A stretch of 64,000 bases of DNA from the NCBI RefSeq assembly GCF_047511655.1, contig NC_133393.1:155387779-155451778 (forward strand), given 5' to 3'. Origin of the DNA: Castor canadensis. Its lineage: Eukaryota; Chordata; Mammalia; Rodentia; Castoridae. How positions within the stretch are numbered: position 1 is the first letter of the stretch; each line of letters starts with the position of its first letter. The position numbers were made by a program, and so were the translations under genes. Under the pieces are notes generated by a model. The model was given only the letters and a program-made list of their open reading frames with translations, was not told where the DNA came from and ran no database searches. Positions 1 to 13,500 of the stretch are shown here, one piece after another.

Positions 1-2502
1 TGCTGAGCAGGGAGCAAGTGTTTAGCAAAGAACCTGGGGCCTTGAGAAGGCACTGGAGCTTGGGAGATGTGGTTGCCGGGTGCTGAATGCATGGTAGGAA
101 ATAGTGGGCAGGACTTTTGAGCACTCCTATGTCCCAGCTCAGTGCTAGCCAGGGCCCCAGGTCCAGTCCTGGGCATCAGAGGCAACGGGCCATCTCTCCA
201 CCTCACACTGAAAGGCTGTGCTCAGTTCTAAGAATCAGTCATTCTGGGTGGAAGCGATGGCTGGCTCCCATTTTTTCTTGTTTTATTGGGGAATATCTCA
301 GTGTACTCTGTGTTCACCCTAGCCCCAGCATCAGTTTTCTAAAATTCAGTACCATGCCAACATCTGAGTCTGTCATTTTAGAACAGAAATGCCGAGAACC
401 CTAGAATTGAAATGTGCTGCCTGTTTACCAGTGTGGTGTTGACGGGTGGGTCAGCGTCTGCAAGTGTTGCCTCTGTGTGTGGAGCAGTAGCTGATGCAGC
501 GGTAAGTGAATGCTGGGAGAAAATGCAGGCTGAAGTTGATGAGGGGAGCAAGGCATTTCCTGTGATGAGCTGTTTTCCCCCCCGACTAGAGCTGGTCACA
601 GGAGGGAAGAATTCAAAGTTCTTCCTTTGCTGGTGGCTGACAGTGAAAGTGTGCACTTGGTCCATGTTGGGAGGGCAAGGCTTTGCCTTCTAGAAAGGTC
701 CATGATGGTGATGACAGTGTAAATGGGGCCTGGAGAGTTCAGGTGACGGTTCAGGAGGGAGGTGTAACAGTGGAGCTTGGGTCTGGCAGGGTTCTAGGTG
801 CTCCAGTTGTGCAGGCCCCACCTGGCTGGAGAAAGCTTTGTTTCTTCAGAGTGGCTGGGTGGAAGGAGTTTTATTTAAGGATTATCACTTGATTTTTATT
901 TCTGGCTGGGTCTGGGCTGTTGAATCCTGTACAAAGAGGACTCCTGTTTGACAGTTCTACTTTTGTAGGTTTAAAAATAACCCCAAAGCTGTTTTCCTTC
1001 CTCCCAGCACTTCCCTGTGGGCTGGGTGTCATTGAGGCTGAGCTGGTGGGCTGAGCCACAGCCATGCTGCCTGGGCCTGCAGTGGACATGGACTGAAGCA
1101 TCTTCTTTTTGTCCCCTTGAGTCAGAATATAGAGGGGAAAGAAGGGTCCCCTGAGTCAAGGGCAAACTGGTGACCTACTCTTCTTCCCCCAGACCCTGGG
1201 AGGCAGGAAGCTACCAAGTGAATGGACAGGGCTCATCTGTGCTGGGGTTTCCTTTTGCCTCTGTCCAGCAGGTTCAGTGCAAAATGCTCTGAACTGTGTC
1301 CAGCTGTTTCCCCTGGTTTCAGGGGCTCTGAGTCTTTAGCTCATTTGCTTCTTTTTGGAAGCAGTAGCCAGCAGTCTGCAGAAATAAATGGTCTTTGTGT
1401 GGATCAGAACATTTTCTTCTTCTTAGAGTCCCTTAAAAGCTCCTACCAGAGGGTGACCTGGCTTGTTTAGACCCCATGAGTATGAGGTTGTCTCTGGGCC
1501 TCCCTGCCCTTTCCCCCTCACTCTATTGTATATTGCTGCCCTGACTGCTCTTGTGGGGATTGGGGTGTGGGTGCCCCTTGTCCCTGGTGGTTAGATTAAT
1601 GGTTTGCTTACATGGGCTTAGGGTTAAGCAGAAGCCCAGAATGGGAATTTCTGAGTTATGACACGAACTTCTCTTTTGTGGTACACCCCTGGGATTTACA
1701 GGGTTTGAGGACTAACTCATTCCTCAGGAGGTGTCTGGCTTCCCTGGCCTCCTGCAGGCTCCCTGGCCATCTCCACTGTCTAACCAGGTCAGCTGAGTGC
1801 TCAGAGCCCCTCATGGCTGGCTCTAGGCCTCTGGAAAAGAGCAGGTCTCTGGGCTGGGAGCTGTGCCACAGTGACCTGTGGCCTGTGGTAAGCAGTCCAG
1901 TCCTAAAGAGCCTCAACTCCGTGGTCTAATGTGCTGAACTCTGACTTTTATCCCAGGTCCCTACCTGTGACTTGTCCACCAGCAGGTTTGAGGTCAGGCC
2001 CACCTGTGTGGCTTCCTAGCCTGGCTTGCTTGTGGGAATAGGAGGGTGAGCAGGGGCAGCTGGGCTCTGGGTTCACTTATGTCTCCACCCTAGGACAAGT
2101 GACAGAGGGTCATGGAGGAGGAGGCCTCCTTCTGCCCCGTAACCCACGCGCATACCACAGGATCCTACGCCCATGTCACACATGGCTGGCGGGCAATGTT
2201 CCCTCCATGTGTTTTTCAGCACAGAGATTTAGAGAAAGTCTGTGGACTATTTATTGTCAGGGCTGCTTTGGGGCACTGGCAAATCCTGCTTCAGGGGCAT
2301 TTCGAGAAACAGCTGGAAGTAGGTAGGAAAGGGATGGGAGGAAGGGGATAGCTGAGGTCCCTCCATCCTAAGAGGGAGGGTCCTGCCATATGGTCCTTGT
2401 TTTGTGACCCTTGGAATGCCAGGATTTGGGGAGCAGGAAAGTCCACTCTGAAACCTGGCTCTTGGGAACTCCTTTGAGCTATTTCATTTTCTCAAGGGAG
2501 AA

Positions 2503-2938
2503 TGTGGTGGGCAGAATCATAGCCCCCCAAAAGTACCCATGTCCTAATCCCTGGAGCCTGTGAACGTGACCTTCCATGGAAAAAGGGGCTTTATAGATGC
2601 GGCTTGGGGATGACCCGGGATTATATGCGGGTTGAGAGTAATCACAGGGACCCTCATAAGAGCAAGGCAGGAGGGTCAGAGGAAGAAAGGGGAGCATAGA
2701 GTTAGAGGTTGGAGTGATGTCACTGCTACCAGGAGTCATGAGCCCAGGAACACAGAAAAAGGCTGGAAATGGGTTCCCCCTCCTCCAGGCCTCCAGAGGA
2801 ATCAGCCCACCTACCTGTACGCTGGCTTTGGCACATGAGACTTGCTGTGGGCTCTGACCTCCAGAGTGGCAAGAGGGTGTGCTGCTTTAGAGCACCAAAT
2901 TTGGGGAGAGTTTTTCTTACAGCAGCCATAGGATATCA
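2503..2938 (+). mobile_element. MLT1-type ERVL-MaLR LTR, solo
   Basis: It starts TGTGGTGGGCAGAATCATAG and contains the recognisable blocks 'cccatgtcctaatccctgg', 'cctgtgaacgtgacctt', 'cctcataagagcaaggcagg' and 'gacctccagagtgg'. It ends 'cttacagcagccatagg'. This order matches the MLT1 LTR consensus as I remember it. It is old (many substitutions) and has no internal gene. Confidence 0.75.
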
Positions 2939-4482
2939 GTGTGGAGGGGTATTTGAGGGGCTCCACTGCTCCCCTCCCCCACCCTGTGGGAGAGCTCAGA
3001 TGCACTGACTGAGGGAGCAGGTGTCCACAGTAGGCAACCCTTCGTGGGGTGGCCTCTGTGAGCCACTCTGGGGGGCATGAGGAGGCCCTGAGTGGAGGAT
3101 GTGGAGGGGAGAGGTGTCCAGGGCTCTGGAAAAGGCAGCCAAGACTGCTGACAGGCCATGACCAGGACTCTGAGGTTGGAGAGTGACTGGAGCAGAGGTG
3201 CCGAGGATGGAAACCAGCCACTGTGGCCCTGATGGTCCCTGGGGACTCGGTTCTGTTGGGAGGCTGGGTGAGGGGAGGCAGTCTTTTCAATAACTAGCTC
3301 AGCACTTCCCACTGGCAGGAAGTCAGCCCTCCTATTTCTTCTCTTGGGGAGGAGAAAGAAAAACTGATGACAGAGGATTGTATTGCTTTTGTCCTGTGCA
3401 AAGTGCTGTTATTTGACCTAAATGTGTCACCATGGGGTAGAGGCAGGCCTACAATACCCAGTCACTAGGTCTCAGCATTTCAGTCTTGGGGAGAGAGCAC
3501 TGGCTTTGCAGGGAGCCATTCACAGAGAGAGAGAAGGAGCTCATGGGCAAGAAGTGGTCAGAAATTCTAGCTGCTTTTACTTAGTGACCTGTGTGCCACC
3601 AGGAAAGGCAGGAAGGCTTCTCAGGTCCCTGCTGGGAATGGACAGGGATTTACCAGAGTTATGTCTGCAAGGCCGAGATCAACCCTGGCCCAAGGGCTGA
3701 GCCCCCACCTGGCTGGGATGGGCTTGCACGGCAGAAAGCCTGGGCAGGAGAGGTACAGGGGAGAAGAAGAGGTAACGGGGCTGGATTTCCTGCTTCAAGG
3801 GCTGATAGGCATTTGTTGAGTCGACAGAGTGAGAGGACTCTGGCTCCACTCGCACACTAGCAAGAGGGTCCTGTGCATTTCACTGGCCTTGGGAAGGGAT
3901 CTGTGTCCATGTACGTCTACATCCGTCCCTGGAGTGGTACTGGCCACTTTGGCTTATGCTTTGGCTAATGCTGTATCATGTTGTGGAACCTGGTGATGTG
4001 ATGACAGTTCTCAGCTTAGTGACAACAATAAGGGGCAAATGTTTGGGGACGGTCCATTAAGGAAAATGTGGTTTCCTGTTCTCAAAAATGCTGGGAGGTG
4101 GAAAGGAGGTGTCTGGACTGCCTTCACACAGGCTGGGATCAAAAAGGCAATGGGGTGTGTGTGGGTGTTGGGGTTCCAGGAAGCAGATGGAAAAGTGTCA
4201 GAGCCCCCAGCCTTAGCCCTCCTCCTCCTCCCAGGTGCTCCCCCCAAAAGCATGCTGACAGTGTGAAGTATCTTGCATGTTTACCTGGGCGGTGGAGGCA
4301 CTGTCACAATGCAGACACAGACCTGGGAGATGGAGAAGCCTTGTGGCTGAGTTCACCCAAGCCTGGTTCTTGAGTTCACTGAGTTGCAGTGGCTGCTGCA
4401 AGTGTATGTGGTTGAACCAGGGGATGCTCACCTTTTAGAGAAACGCTCGCTCACCGGTCTCTGTACAGGCTGATGAGCTGTT

Positions 4483-4565
4483 GGTTTGTTTATTTGCTCA
4501 TCCGATGAGCCTCAATTGAGCCCCTGCTGAATGGCAGGCACCAGCATGGGCCAGGTGGCTGAGAA
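4483..4565 (+). repeat. MIR/L2-like ancient repeat fragment
   Basis: The segment 'attgagcccctgctgaatg' followed by 'gcaggcaccagcatgggc' resembles the conserved 'ttgagcgcctactatgtgccaggcac' block of MIR/L2 elements. It is diverged, so the assignment is tentative. Confidence 0.4.
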
Positions 4566-6298
4566 TTGGGTCCTGTGGAAGTGGCCTCAGGGGTGCCCTT
4601 CTCAACTGGGCAGAGATTCTCTGAGTTGCCAGGAGGCCTGGCTCTCCTAGCTTTCAGGTAGTATATGACTCCTCCCAGGGGAAGGGCTGCCCCAAAATGA
4701 CAGGGTCTTCTGTGTCAGGGACATGGCTCTGCTCACCAAGAACTTCAGAGTCAGGCAGGGACCAGGGACCCATGCCCTGTGGGTTTATTCACACACTTAT
4801 GCCACTCTACGTCTGCTCTGGGCAGTGTGCCACCCCGTGTTTGTGGCGGCATTCTCCATACTTTGACGAATAATAACTGCTCGTATCTCCCAGGGAAGGT
4901 GTGTGTGAATGGGCCTCACAGCAACACCAGGAGGGGTGCTGGGTGCAGCCTCATGTCACAGCCAAGTAAGTAAGAGAATGGGTGGGGAGCTTTGGGGACT
5001 GGGGCTTATAGGCTGGCCACCATGCTAGACTGTGGCCCCCAAATGTCCAGGTGCTCTTCTTGCTACCTCTACTTGGACTTTCTGGCAGGTGCGATAGGGG
5101 CCAGGGATGCTGCAGGCAGGACTCTACGTACCCTTGAACCCTCGGGGGCAGAGTCCCCAGGAAGCCTGGCATAAGGCCAGGATCCTTTCCAGGACCTGGC
5201 CAGCTCAGCAGGTGTCCCTGCGGTCATCACTCCTGTTCTTGTTGCTGGACATATTGTGTGAGTGATTGCTGAGCTGTCCCTACCCACTGTCACCTCACTG
5301 TATCCTTGGCACCTTCTTGAGCCCAGCCAGATCCTGGAGCTGGACTCAGAGAAGCTGTGGATGGACACAGTGGGTCCTCCCTCTGGAACCTGCTGGGGGT
5401 GGTGGGCTAGAGTCATAGAAGCCATGGATGCCGTAGACTCAGAAACACGATGTGCTCACCAGGAAGCCATGCTGCTGCATGCTTCTCTGAGGACCTGTGT
5501 GGTCTCCAGAAACCACCACTCAGCATCTGGAGGACGGCGGCCTTGCCCTGTGTGGTCAGAGCCATCTTTAAAGGAGTATGATCGGACAACGCCCTGTGCA
5601 TACGATGACTCATGAGGTGCTGAAGGTCCCCAGGTGACCACATGTAACAGCACTACTCTTAGATCCATCCTAAAATGTGTCTGTGCCTTGAGGCACAAGG
5701 TTGGCAGGTCGGCGGTCCTCAGTCCTTAGCCTACTTCTCCCAGGACCAATGGGGTCCTCTGTAGAAAGCCATGGCCAACTAGAGCCAGCAGCCCCTTTTG
5801 CGGGCTGGTGTCCGCCAGCCCCCTGGTGGTACTGGATGGTGCTGAAGGATGCAGAGATGACACAGCGGGGAAGAGCTGATCCCAGCAGGTGGGGACCTCT
5901 GCATACTCTAAGCCGATAGACTCCAGCACTCAGCAATCTAAATATTTTCAGAAGGTTTGCTAACCTTTGACCTCTGCCACAGACCACCATGCCATGTTTT
6001 GCTTAGACAATGTTTCTGGTTGTTTGGTACAGTTTTCCTGGAGGTGGGCCTGTGTCTGGGGCTGTTCTATTGACCTTGACCTGAAATTTGGTGTCTCAGA
6101 CTTGGCTCTGTGTTCCCAGGTCTGGTGAGGTGGCCAGGACAGGAAAGGAAATCCCTGGGTCACCCTGAATACCTCCACATCCTACCCAAAAAGAAGATTC
6201 CAGCCTAGCTGATGACCAGTGTGGGATGGCTGCCCCTCACTGGGGGTCTTGTCATCTGGCCTCACACACAGACCTAGATGAATTAATTGATCCAGTGC

Positions 6299-6376
6299 CT
6301 TTTTTTTCCCGTACTGGTATTTGAACTCAGGGCCTCATGCTTGCTACTTAGGTGCTTGTGCCACCTCCCCCAGCCT
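6299..6376 (-). mobile_element. SINE tail fragment (tRNA/ID-like), minus orientation
   Basis: A T-run is followed by 'gtactggtatttgaactcag' and 'ggcctcatgcttgct', the reverse complement of the tRNA/ID-like tail seen in the full SINE copies elsewhere in the window. Confidence 0.75.
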
Positions 6377-8888
6377 GGTCCGATACCTTTTAACCATGTG
6401 CAATTGAAACCTAGGCTAACTGATCACCTGGACCTGCACCACCACAGGCCACAAGCAGGGCAGACTTCTGGGTAGAGACAGTCTTTAGATCACTCTTAGC
6501 CTGCTCCTACAAACCACTGTTCAGTAAGCCAGGCTTGGTCCACTCATGCATGCTGAGACCTTGGCCCGAGAGGCATCATGGCATTTGCTGTGCCACCTGC
6601 CCAAGGCTGTGAGGGGACCAGGTTGGGCTGAGTGTAGACACCATCCCAGCTTCCACAGGACAGTGCTAGGAAATGATTGCCGTGTTGTCCCATGAAGCCC
6701 AAACTCTACATGGGACATTCTCACTCCCTCATGGCTGTGATAGGGACCCCTGTCTTCCTTGTCTCTCTTGAGTCAGAATGTCATGTGTTCTGTCCAGGAG
6801 CTGCTTCCCTTGTGTTTTCTGTGGCCCTGGAAACGGCTGGTGAGGCCACGAGACTGCTGATTGGGCTGGCATGTCCTGAGGGCCCCCCTCTGTGAGCCCT
6901 TGTCACCTGTAGCTCCATGCACTGAGCCTGGGGAAGGCAGTGACTCATGGGGTGGCCACCTGTGATCCAGGGACTTTTGGGACCTCAAGAAGTTACTTCC
7001 TGTAAAGCTGTGTTGGCCATTGTTGTTGTGAGTGGGTGGCTCTGGGAGATCTGTGTCTCGGAAGGCAGTCTCAGTGTGCAGGGACATGAAGGGCCGAGTT
7101 CCAGGTGGATCCCACCAGCTAAGGCACTGGGTGAGAGAGTGAAACTGCCTGGTGCTCCCTGGACACTTTCGTTTCTGGGACTCACGTGGGCTGTCTCTCC
7201 TGCTGGACACCCTGAGCATGGTCCCCTGTGGTACCTGCTCTGCATCCTGGGACTTGTTCATTGTCTGTCTCTTCTTCCAGAGGGCAGGCCTTGTTTCAGT
7301 CACTTCTTTATCACAGGTGTGTAAAGTCTGACTGGCACATGGAACCACTTGGTGCCCATTTGCAGGCCTGTCATGGTGGATGGAGATTCGAACCATGTGG
7401 CAGTAGGACTGGGCACTCAGCAGGGGTCTGGTGCCTCCTGGGTCAGGGTGTTCTCCGTGCTGCAGGAATGAAACCACAGGGACAGGGAGGCCAGTGCATG
7501 GCCACAGCAGACCCGTGGACATCTCTACCTCTCCGGTCAGTTAAACCACATGTCTGACCCATTCTCGACAGGTGCCTGGGCCCCAAGTTGTAAAGAATGG
7601 GGTGCACAGGCCTGCTGAGATGAGTGTCGTATTCCTTACACAATTATTCAGGTCAGGACTTGCCTAGGGGTCCCACCAGGTCACTTGGGCTGGGGTCTCA
7701 GATGCTGGCTCCTGCACTGGGTGCATCCCATGGCCCCAGCCTGTCTGAGCTTCTCCCTGAGAAATGGAAGCACTGAGGCACAGGAGGGAGCATGGCCAGC
7801 CCACCTGGGGTGTGGCCAGCTTGAAGGAGTCCTGCTTGGTGCCCACCCTGGTTTCATGGAGGTCAGATGCACTGTCAACAAGGACCATAAGGATACAGTC
7901 CTCGCAGTTCTCTCTAGCTAGTGGCTAATCGGTGTCAGGCCAACACCACCCCAGGGCTGGGACTGTTTGAGTGACTCAGGGGGTGTGGGGCCCTTAGTCT
8001 ACATCTGGGCCTTTTCCCACTGACAGTGGGCTTGGTTGAGTGCTTTTGCCTCCTGACTGTGTTCGTTTCCCCACTGCCGTGGGCAGCTGGGCAAATCGCT
8101 GTTTCAGTTCTGTGTGGACGAGAAAGAAGCCATATGCAATTCATCCTGGCACCCCATTCGTTCTGTCTCCATTTCTAATACCGCCATCACTCTCAGCCAT
8201 GAGTTGGTGCCACAGCACAGCCTGCAGACCTGAAAGGTCTCAGAACCCAGGCATCTGGAGAGCCAGCCAGGTGTCGAGAGGTTGCTAAGCCTCTAGTGTA
8301 AGGCGAGAAGTGAGGACTGTCCCTTAGAGTTGTCATTCTTGTAACTTTACATCTGTCAGTTAGTCCTCAAGAGCTCCTTTGTGCCTTCCTCAGGGCCATG
8401 TGCTGTGGTGCTGTGGAGGCGCTGTGGGCGGGACTGACCCAAGCCTATTCTCCAGGCAGCCCAGCAAAAGTGGACGTGGTCACTGAACTGTAGGCACCAG
8501 TCTCCAATGGGCACCTCCCTCCATCGGGCTGCAGGCTTTCAAGGGCCCAGGTGGAATGCTTCCCTGGACCTGGGACCTGGCCTACTTGGGGAGAAGCCAG
8601 CCTGACAGGCTTTGGGCCTGTCCCCAGGGTTTGGGGGCCTGTTATTAAGCAGTTCTGGGAGTTTGACTCAGGCATTTGCTTCTAAGAGCGGCTGTCTGAG
8701 AGTGTCTGAGAGTGTCTATGGAAGTGCCCTTCTACCTGCCATCAAAGTCCAGTACAGACTCCCTCTCCATTAGAGGATGGCAGAACTGTGCGGGAGCCCC
8801 CTGCTCTGGGGGTTACATAGCTTCTCACTTTCCCTCCCTGACTTCTGGCCAAGGAGAAAGGAAGCAGAAGAACTGGGGTGTGCTCACT

Positions 8889-8999
8889 CACTCATCCACA
8901 CATCCACCCAACAATCCATCCATCCACCCAACCATCCATCCATCCACCCATCCATCCATCCATCCACCCAACCATCCATCCATCTACCCATCCATCCCA
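8889..8999 (+). repeat. (CATC/CACC)n microsatellite
   Basis: About 110 bp of imperfect CATC repeats with interspersed CACC and CAAC units. Six-frame translation gives artificial Pro/Ser/His or Trp/Met/Asp-rich peptides. Confidence 0.95.
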
Positions 9000-10464
9000 G
9001 CAGCTACATGACAGGCGCCATCCTGGATGTTTCATAGCTGAAGTTGGGTAGCTGGTGGCGGGACTTGCTTGGCACTTTCCTGAACATTCTCTTGGCTTCC
9101 ACATGTTCACAAGTGCATGGACCGGCAGAGCTGGTGGAGGCCGTGCCAGCAGGCTCAATGGAATGGCCCGTGTGGGAACTGGACCTGTCCCAAAGCATAG
9201 GCGTTACTTCTGGGCAGGAGGGGACCCTCAGGTGGCCTAGCCAGCCACCCCTTCGTCTGACCCCATCCCACCCCACAGGCTTCCCTCCCCCCACCAGCCC
9301 CTCGTTGCCAAGCCTCATTGCATCCTGCTCCTAGAGATGCCTCTGCTCTCTCTCCTTCCTGCTAGGGCTTGGGGATCTGCTGGGGCTAGCACTGAGGTTC
9401 AGTCGTGGCAGAGCTGCAAGCTTCCTGTGGATCCACAGTGGACTGAGTACACACAGCGATCCACTTGAGGGTGGCAGGTGTCCCACCCCAAATCCAGTCT
9501 CAACTGAGTTAAAATGAATAATCCCAAGTCTGCACAGGAAGAGGAGAGATGCCAGGAGTGGTGCTGAGGGCTGCTCTTCTTGTGCCGAAGGGACAGACTG
9601 GAGGGGTCGAGCTCTGTGTTGTTGTGGGGACAGTGGCATGAATGAGTCCCCACACAGACCTGACTTGGAAACAAAGGAAGTGATTTCTGAAGTGACTTTG
9701 GTCTCCTGTCTTGACTTCTGCAGCTCCAGAGGCTGCTGCCCTCCAGGGCTCCCGGCCTCCTCCACCCTCTTAGGGCTCCTGATCCCTGAGCCACGCTGCT
9801 CTGCATCCTTCCCCTAGCTACCCCAGCCTCTGTCCTTTCACCAGGGCTTGACTCAGAGCTCGTCTTCAGTGGGGGCCTTTCCAGGAACACGTCCAGCCCC
9901 ATCCCTGGCCTCCGTATTCTCAGGCTCTTCTGCACTGAGGCCACTCAAGTGATCCCTCACCTACCTTCCAGCCCAGGGCCTGTACTGTCTTCCATGCCTG
10001 CCGGAACCTCTCCTCACACAGAGGCGTGGAGTCAGTCGATGTGGGTGACGGTCTAGGGCTGAGTGCCACCCACGTCCCTGCCCCGAAGTCTCCTGCAGGT
10101 GTTGTCGTGGCTTGGTAAAGTGACTTTTTTGCCTTACTGAGCAGGGTAAAGAAATCCTCGCCCTTCCTTAGTCCCCAGTTTGCTTCCACCATGAGAGAAG
10201 AACCCTGGTTTAACAGTTCCTTGCTGTGGTATGAACCCCAGAGGAGGGACCAGAGAGTTGCTGCCACCCTGATGACTGCCTACAGGGTCTGGGGTGCACC
10301 GCTCCATCTCAGCAGCCCACAGACTTGAGAAAGTTCAGCCACTCGTTCTCATGGAGCAGGAGCCTGGCTGCTGTTTCTCATTGGGCAGCCTTGCCTTGCT
10401 GTCTCCAAATTGTAGCAGGCAGTGTGCATGAGAGCTGCTCACTTAGCTACCCTGTCCTTCACAG

Positions 10465-10585
10465 AGGAGGAGCTCCGGAAACTCCGAGAAGAAACCAACT
10501 CGGAGATGCTGCGGCAGGAGCTGGACCGGGAGCGGCAGCGGCGGATAGAGCTGGAGCAAAAGATGCAGGAGGTGCTGAAAGCCAG
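10465..10585 (+). CDS. GRAMD4: GRAMD4 window exon 1: coiled coil
   Basis: The exon follows acceptor ...CTTCACAG and ends at CCAG|GTAACA. It opens with two bases completing a Gln codon, then EELRKLREETNSEMLRQ and onward. The sequence is almost entirely charged residues with heptad-spaced leucines, a typical coiled coil. Its last two bases (AG) join an A in the next exon to make Arg. An antisense retroelement end begins 7 bp past the donor. Confidence 0.95.
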
Positions 10586-13500
10586 GTAACACCTGCATTA
10601 GTCCATTTTCTGTTACTACAACAAAATGCCTGATGCTGGTGGACGTTCAAGGGCATGGCCCTGGTGTTGGCTTGCTGAGGGCAGCTTATGCATATGTTGT
10701 TCCATCTGCCCCCACAGGCTGGTAGAGTGTCCCCTCCATCAGAGGATGGAGAAGCTGCGCTGAGGCACTGCCTCTGAGACCCCAGTCTTGGGTTCCACTC
10801 TGGTGCAGACCTTGTGGGGGCTGGCATTGAGTTGGGAGCAAGTGAGGGAGGGAGCTCACATCCCAAAATAGGCGGTCAGAGAGGCCAGGCATGTCCTTTT
10901 ATAGCATCCTCAGGCAAGAACCAACTCAGAGTCTCTGCCTCTGATCTGGCTAGCAGGAAGCAGGTCATTCCAAAATAATATGGCACTTTGCAGAGCTAGT
11001 ACACTCCCTGCCCCAATAAGCCATGGGGTTCTATGTTCTATACAGCATCCAAATTGGCACCTGGCAGGTGAGGCTGGGGGCCCAGGCCTCCCGTTTGTTC
11101 ACAGCCTTGCTTCTCCTGAGTGAATAGCTCTTAGCAGTTTGGGGCACACACCTCTGGGACATCCCGGCCAGACCTTGGCTTCTCCTTAGGGACCAGGTGT
11201 CTTCACTTTTAGGATTTTGCTCTCGGTATAAGCCTGCTGGTGGCAGTGGGCATGGGATGACGCCCTGGGATGATGGGCTCCTGTGTGTCTGAAGACCTGA
11301 CTCACTTTCTTTTGGATCTCCCTGACAGTAGATGCTCTGAGAAGTCAGTTCTAGGGAAGAAGTTCTACCCGTTGCCCCCGCTCCCTATCCTCCCTGCATT
11401 CCTGGGGCTCCCTTTGTGCTTTCTGACAGTCAGTGGGGTTGTCCATCCCTCTAGCCCAGATCAGTGTGGCCTGTTTGGAGTTCTCCAGGATGGAACCCAC
11501 CGTGGGGCGTGTTTAGGGAGGAGAGACCTGCCTTGCCCTTCTGCACTGGATAGGAGGTCAGCAGCCTTCCCAGATCAGACATGGTGCACAGCTGTGGCTA
11601 GCATTTCCCCTGCTGTTGACCTTTAGTGACTCTATAGAAATTCCAGGATTCTGTTACATTTGGCTGCACATGGAGGCACAGCAGAGAGAAACCTGGCTTG
11701 TGCCAGGAGATTCAGGAATAGGTGGGGGTCCCCAGGCGTGTGGCCCATGTGGGGTACATTCTTACCCCCAAGCCTAGGGGCGTCACCCCCCAGGACAATG
11801 TTCCCCTCTCCCCTCACCTAGAGGCTGAGGTCCCCCTAGTGGCACTGGGGATCCACTCCTTGGCTTTCACCAGCACCCCTTGGGAGTGAGTGTCTTAGCC
11901 CCGGGTCAGTGCTGAAGATTCACTGACCACCTGGGGGGAGGGGACATGCAAATCATGACTCATGAGGTGGAAACTGAGGGTCCCAGGAGCACTGGGGCCT
12001 CTCCCTTGCTTTCCATGGGGGCAGGATTTAGGATTCTTCTAGAAGCCTGATGGGGGATGGGCGGGACAACCTCCTCTTTCCTGGTCATGTTGTGCAGGCG
12101 TGAGATGGAGGAACCCCTTCACACACACATGCACACACTCATACACTGCATATATGTATGTGTGCACACATGTAACATGGTGTACACTCATCCGCTCATG
12201 TCATACCCTGAAGCTGCAGGTGAGCTGCAGGATCTAAACACGGTGATTAAACATGTTCAGTCAAAACCCTGCTTTGGTTTTTGAGGAAATGCCAGGAAAA
12301 TCACCTGGCTCTGTGCATGCTTGTTAGTAGACAAAGGCTTCCCCCAGCTATGAGATCAAGGCCACCTGAACAGGGCACCCTTTTCTTCCAGCTACTCTAT
12401 GGTGTAGTCCCGCCCTGAGTCTTCCTTGGGTTTTATCTCCTCCCTCAGCTTCTCAGTCCCCATCCCAAACAGCCCCAGAGACAGGAACGTTGGGGCAACC
12501 AGAGAGCACTCAACCACTTCAACCTCTGTGCTGCCCTCCTTTTACACCTGCCTCAGTGAGTCCTGTGCGGGAAGGAAATGGAGCCTGGTGACCATCTAGT
12601 GCCCCACCCAACCCAGGGCCACTCCTGGCTCCAGCTTAATCCCTGCCTCAGGTCATTGTGGGTCAGGAAACAGATTTTCCAAAAGAAACTTAGTCACATT
12701 CCACTCCGAATGTGTTCCATGAACATCAGAGAAGGTTGCTTTTGAAAACTCGGTAGTCCCTTTTCCATTAAACAAGGTCACGTGGTACTTAGATGACTTG
12801 GAGGTCATGGTGGCTTCGAGGCTATAGGGGGGGTGCTTGTTGGAATGTTGTAAGGATATTCTTTTAATTTGCAAAAAGTGTTTCTGCAGTCCTCTTATAC
12901 ATCAGCCTGTTTTCTGTGTCCCATGCTTGGTGACGGGCACTTGGTATATTTTGTGCCTGATGTCATGTGAAGGAGGTAAATTTCCTGCTCCCTGGACACC
13001 TGCCTGGTGAAGGCAGCAGGCAGCACCTTGCTGTCTAAGTACTGCTTTGCTGTAGCAGGTCACGTGCTAGGAATCGTCACCCAGCCCACAACCCTGTGTT
13101 ATTAGAGGTGAAGCACTTGAGGAAGCCTCCACCATCTTCTCAGAGGTTGCTCCCTCAGGGCCACTGATGACTTGACATAGGTCATACTCACCTGGCCTTC
13201 CATCTTCATGGTGCACACCTGGATCTTACACACCTGGGCCCGGGCTCTGACAAAAGCCAGCTGTTCAGTGCTTCCTGAAGGAGTTACTTCTGGAACCCCA
13301 GAAAATGTCCTCATCCCTCCTCCCAGGAACGGGGAGGCCCCAGTTCAGGCAACCGTGCCCTGGTCTCAGGGAGGGATGATGAGAGGCCAGGCCCTTCCTC
13401 CATGACTACAGCTCCCACGTGGGGCTCCACTTCCACTCAGTGTCCCTCATCCACTGTTCCATGAGGCTACAACCCTCACCCAGTGCTACTCCTGCCCACC

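Larger units (their letters stand above)
1..10464 (+). other. GRAMD4 upstream intron sequence
   Basis: I find no GRAMD4 coding exon here. The expected preceding exon (ending in a Phe-Leu-Gln context) is not recognisable, so this is taken as the 3' part of a long intron. It holds an MLT1-like LTR (2503-2938), a MIR/L2-like fragment (about 4483-4565), a SINE tail (6299-6376) and a CATC microsatellite (8889-8999). The rest looks like unique intronic sequence with moderate GC and no CpG island. An unannotated alternative first exon cannot be excluded. Confidence 0.7.

Noticed and set aside
2811..3312. Two overlapping open frames of 131-159 codons on the minus strand
   Set aside because: They overlap the end of an MLT1-like LTR, have Pro/Ser/Leu-rich random composition and no splice or domain support.
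8892..9158. Trp/Met/Asp-rich and Pro/Ser/His-rich repeat peptides
   Set aside because: Translations of the CATC microsatellite.
9331..9944. Open frames of 144 and 181 codons on the minus strand
   Set aside because: Composition is typical of chance frames in GC-rich intron. Two overlapping frames are open at once and neither resembles a known domain.
1..10464. Search for the GRAMD4 exon encoding the residues just before EELRKL
   Set aside because: No matching peptide found in any frame, so the exon is placed upstream of the window.
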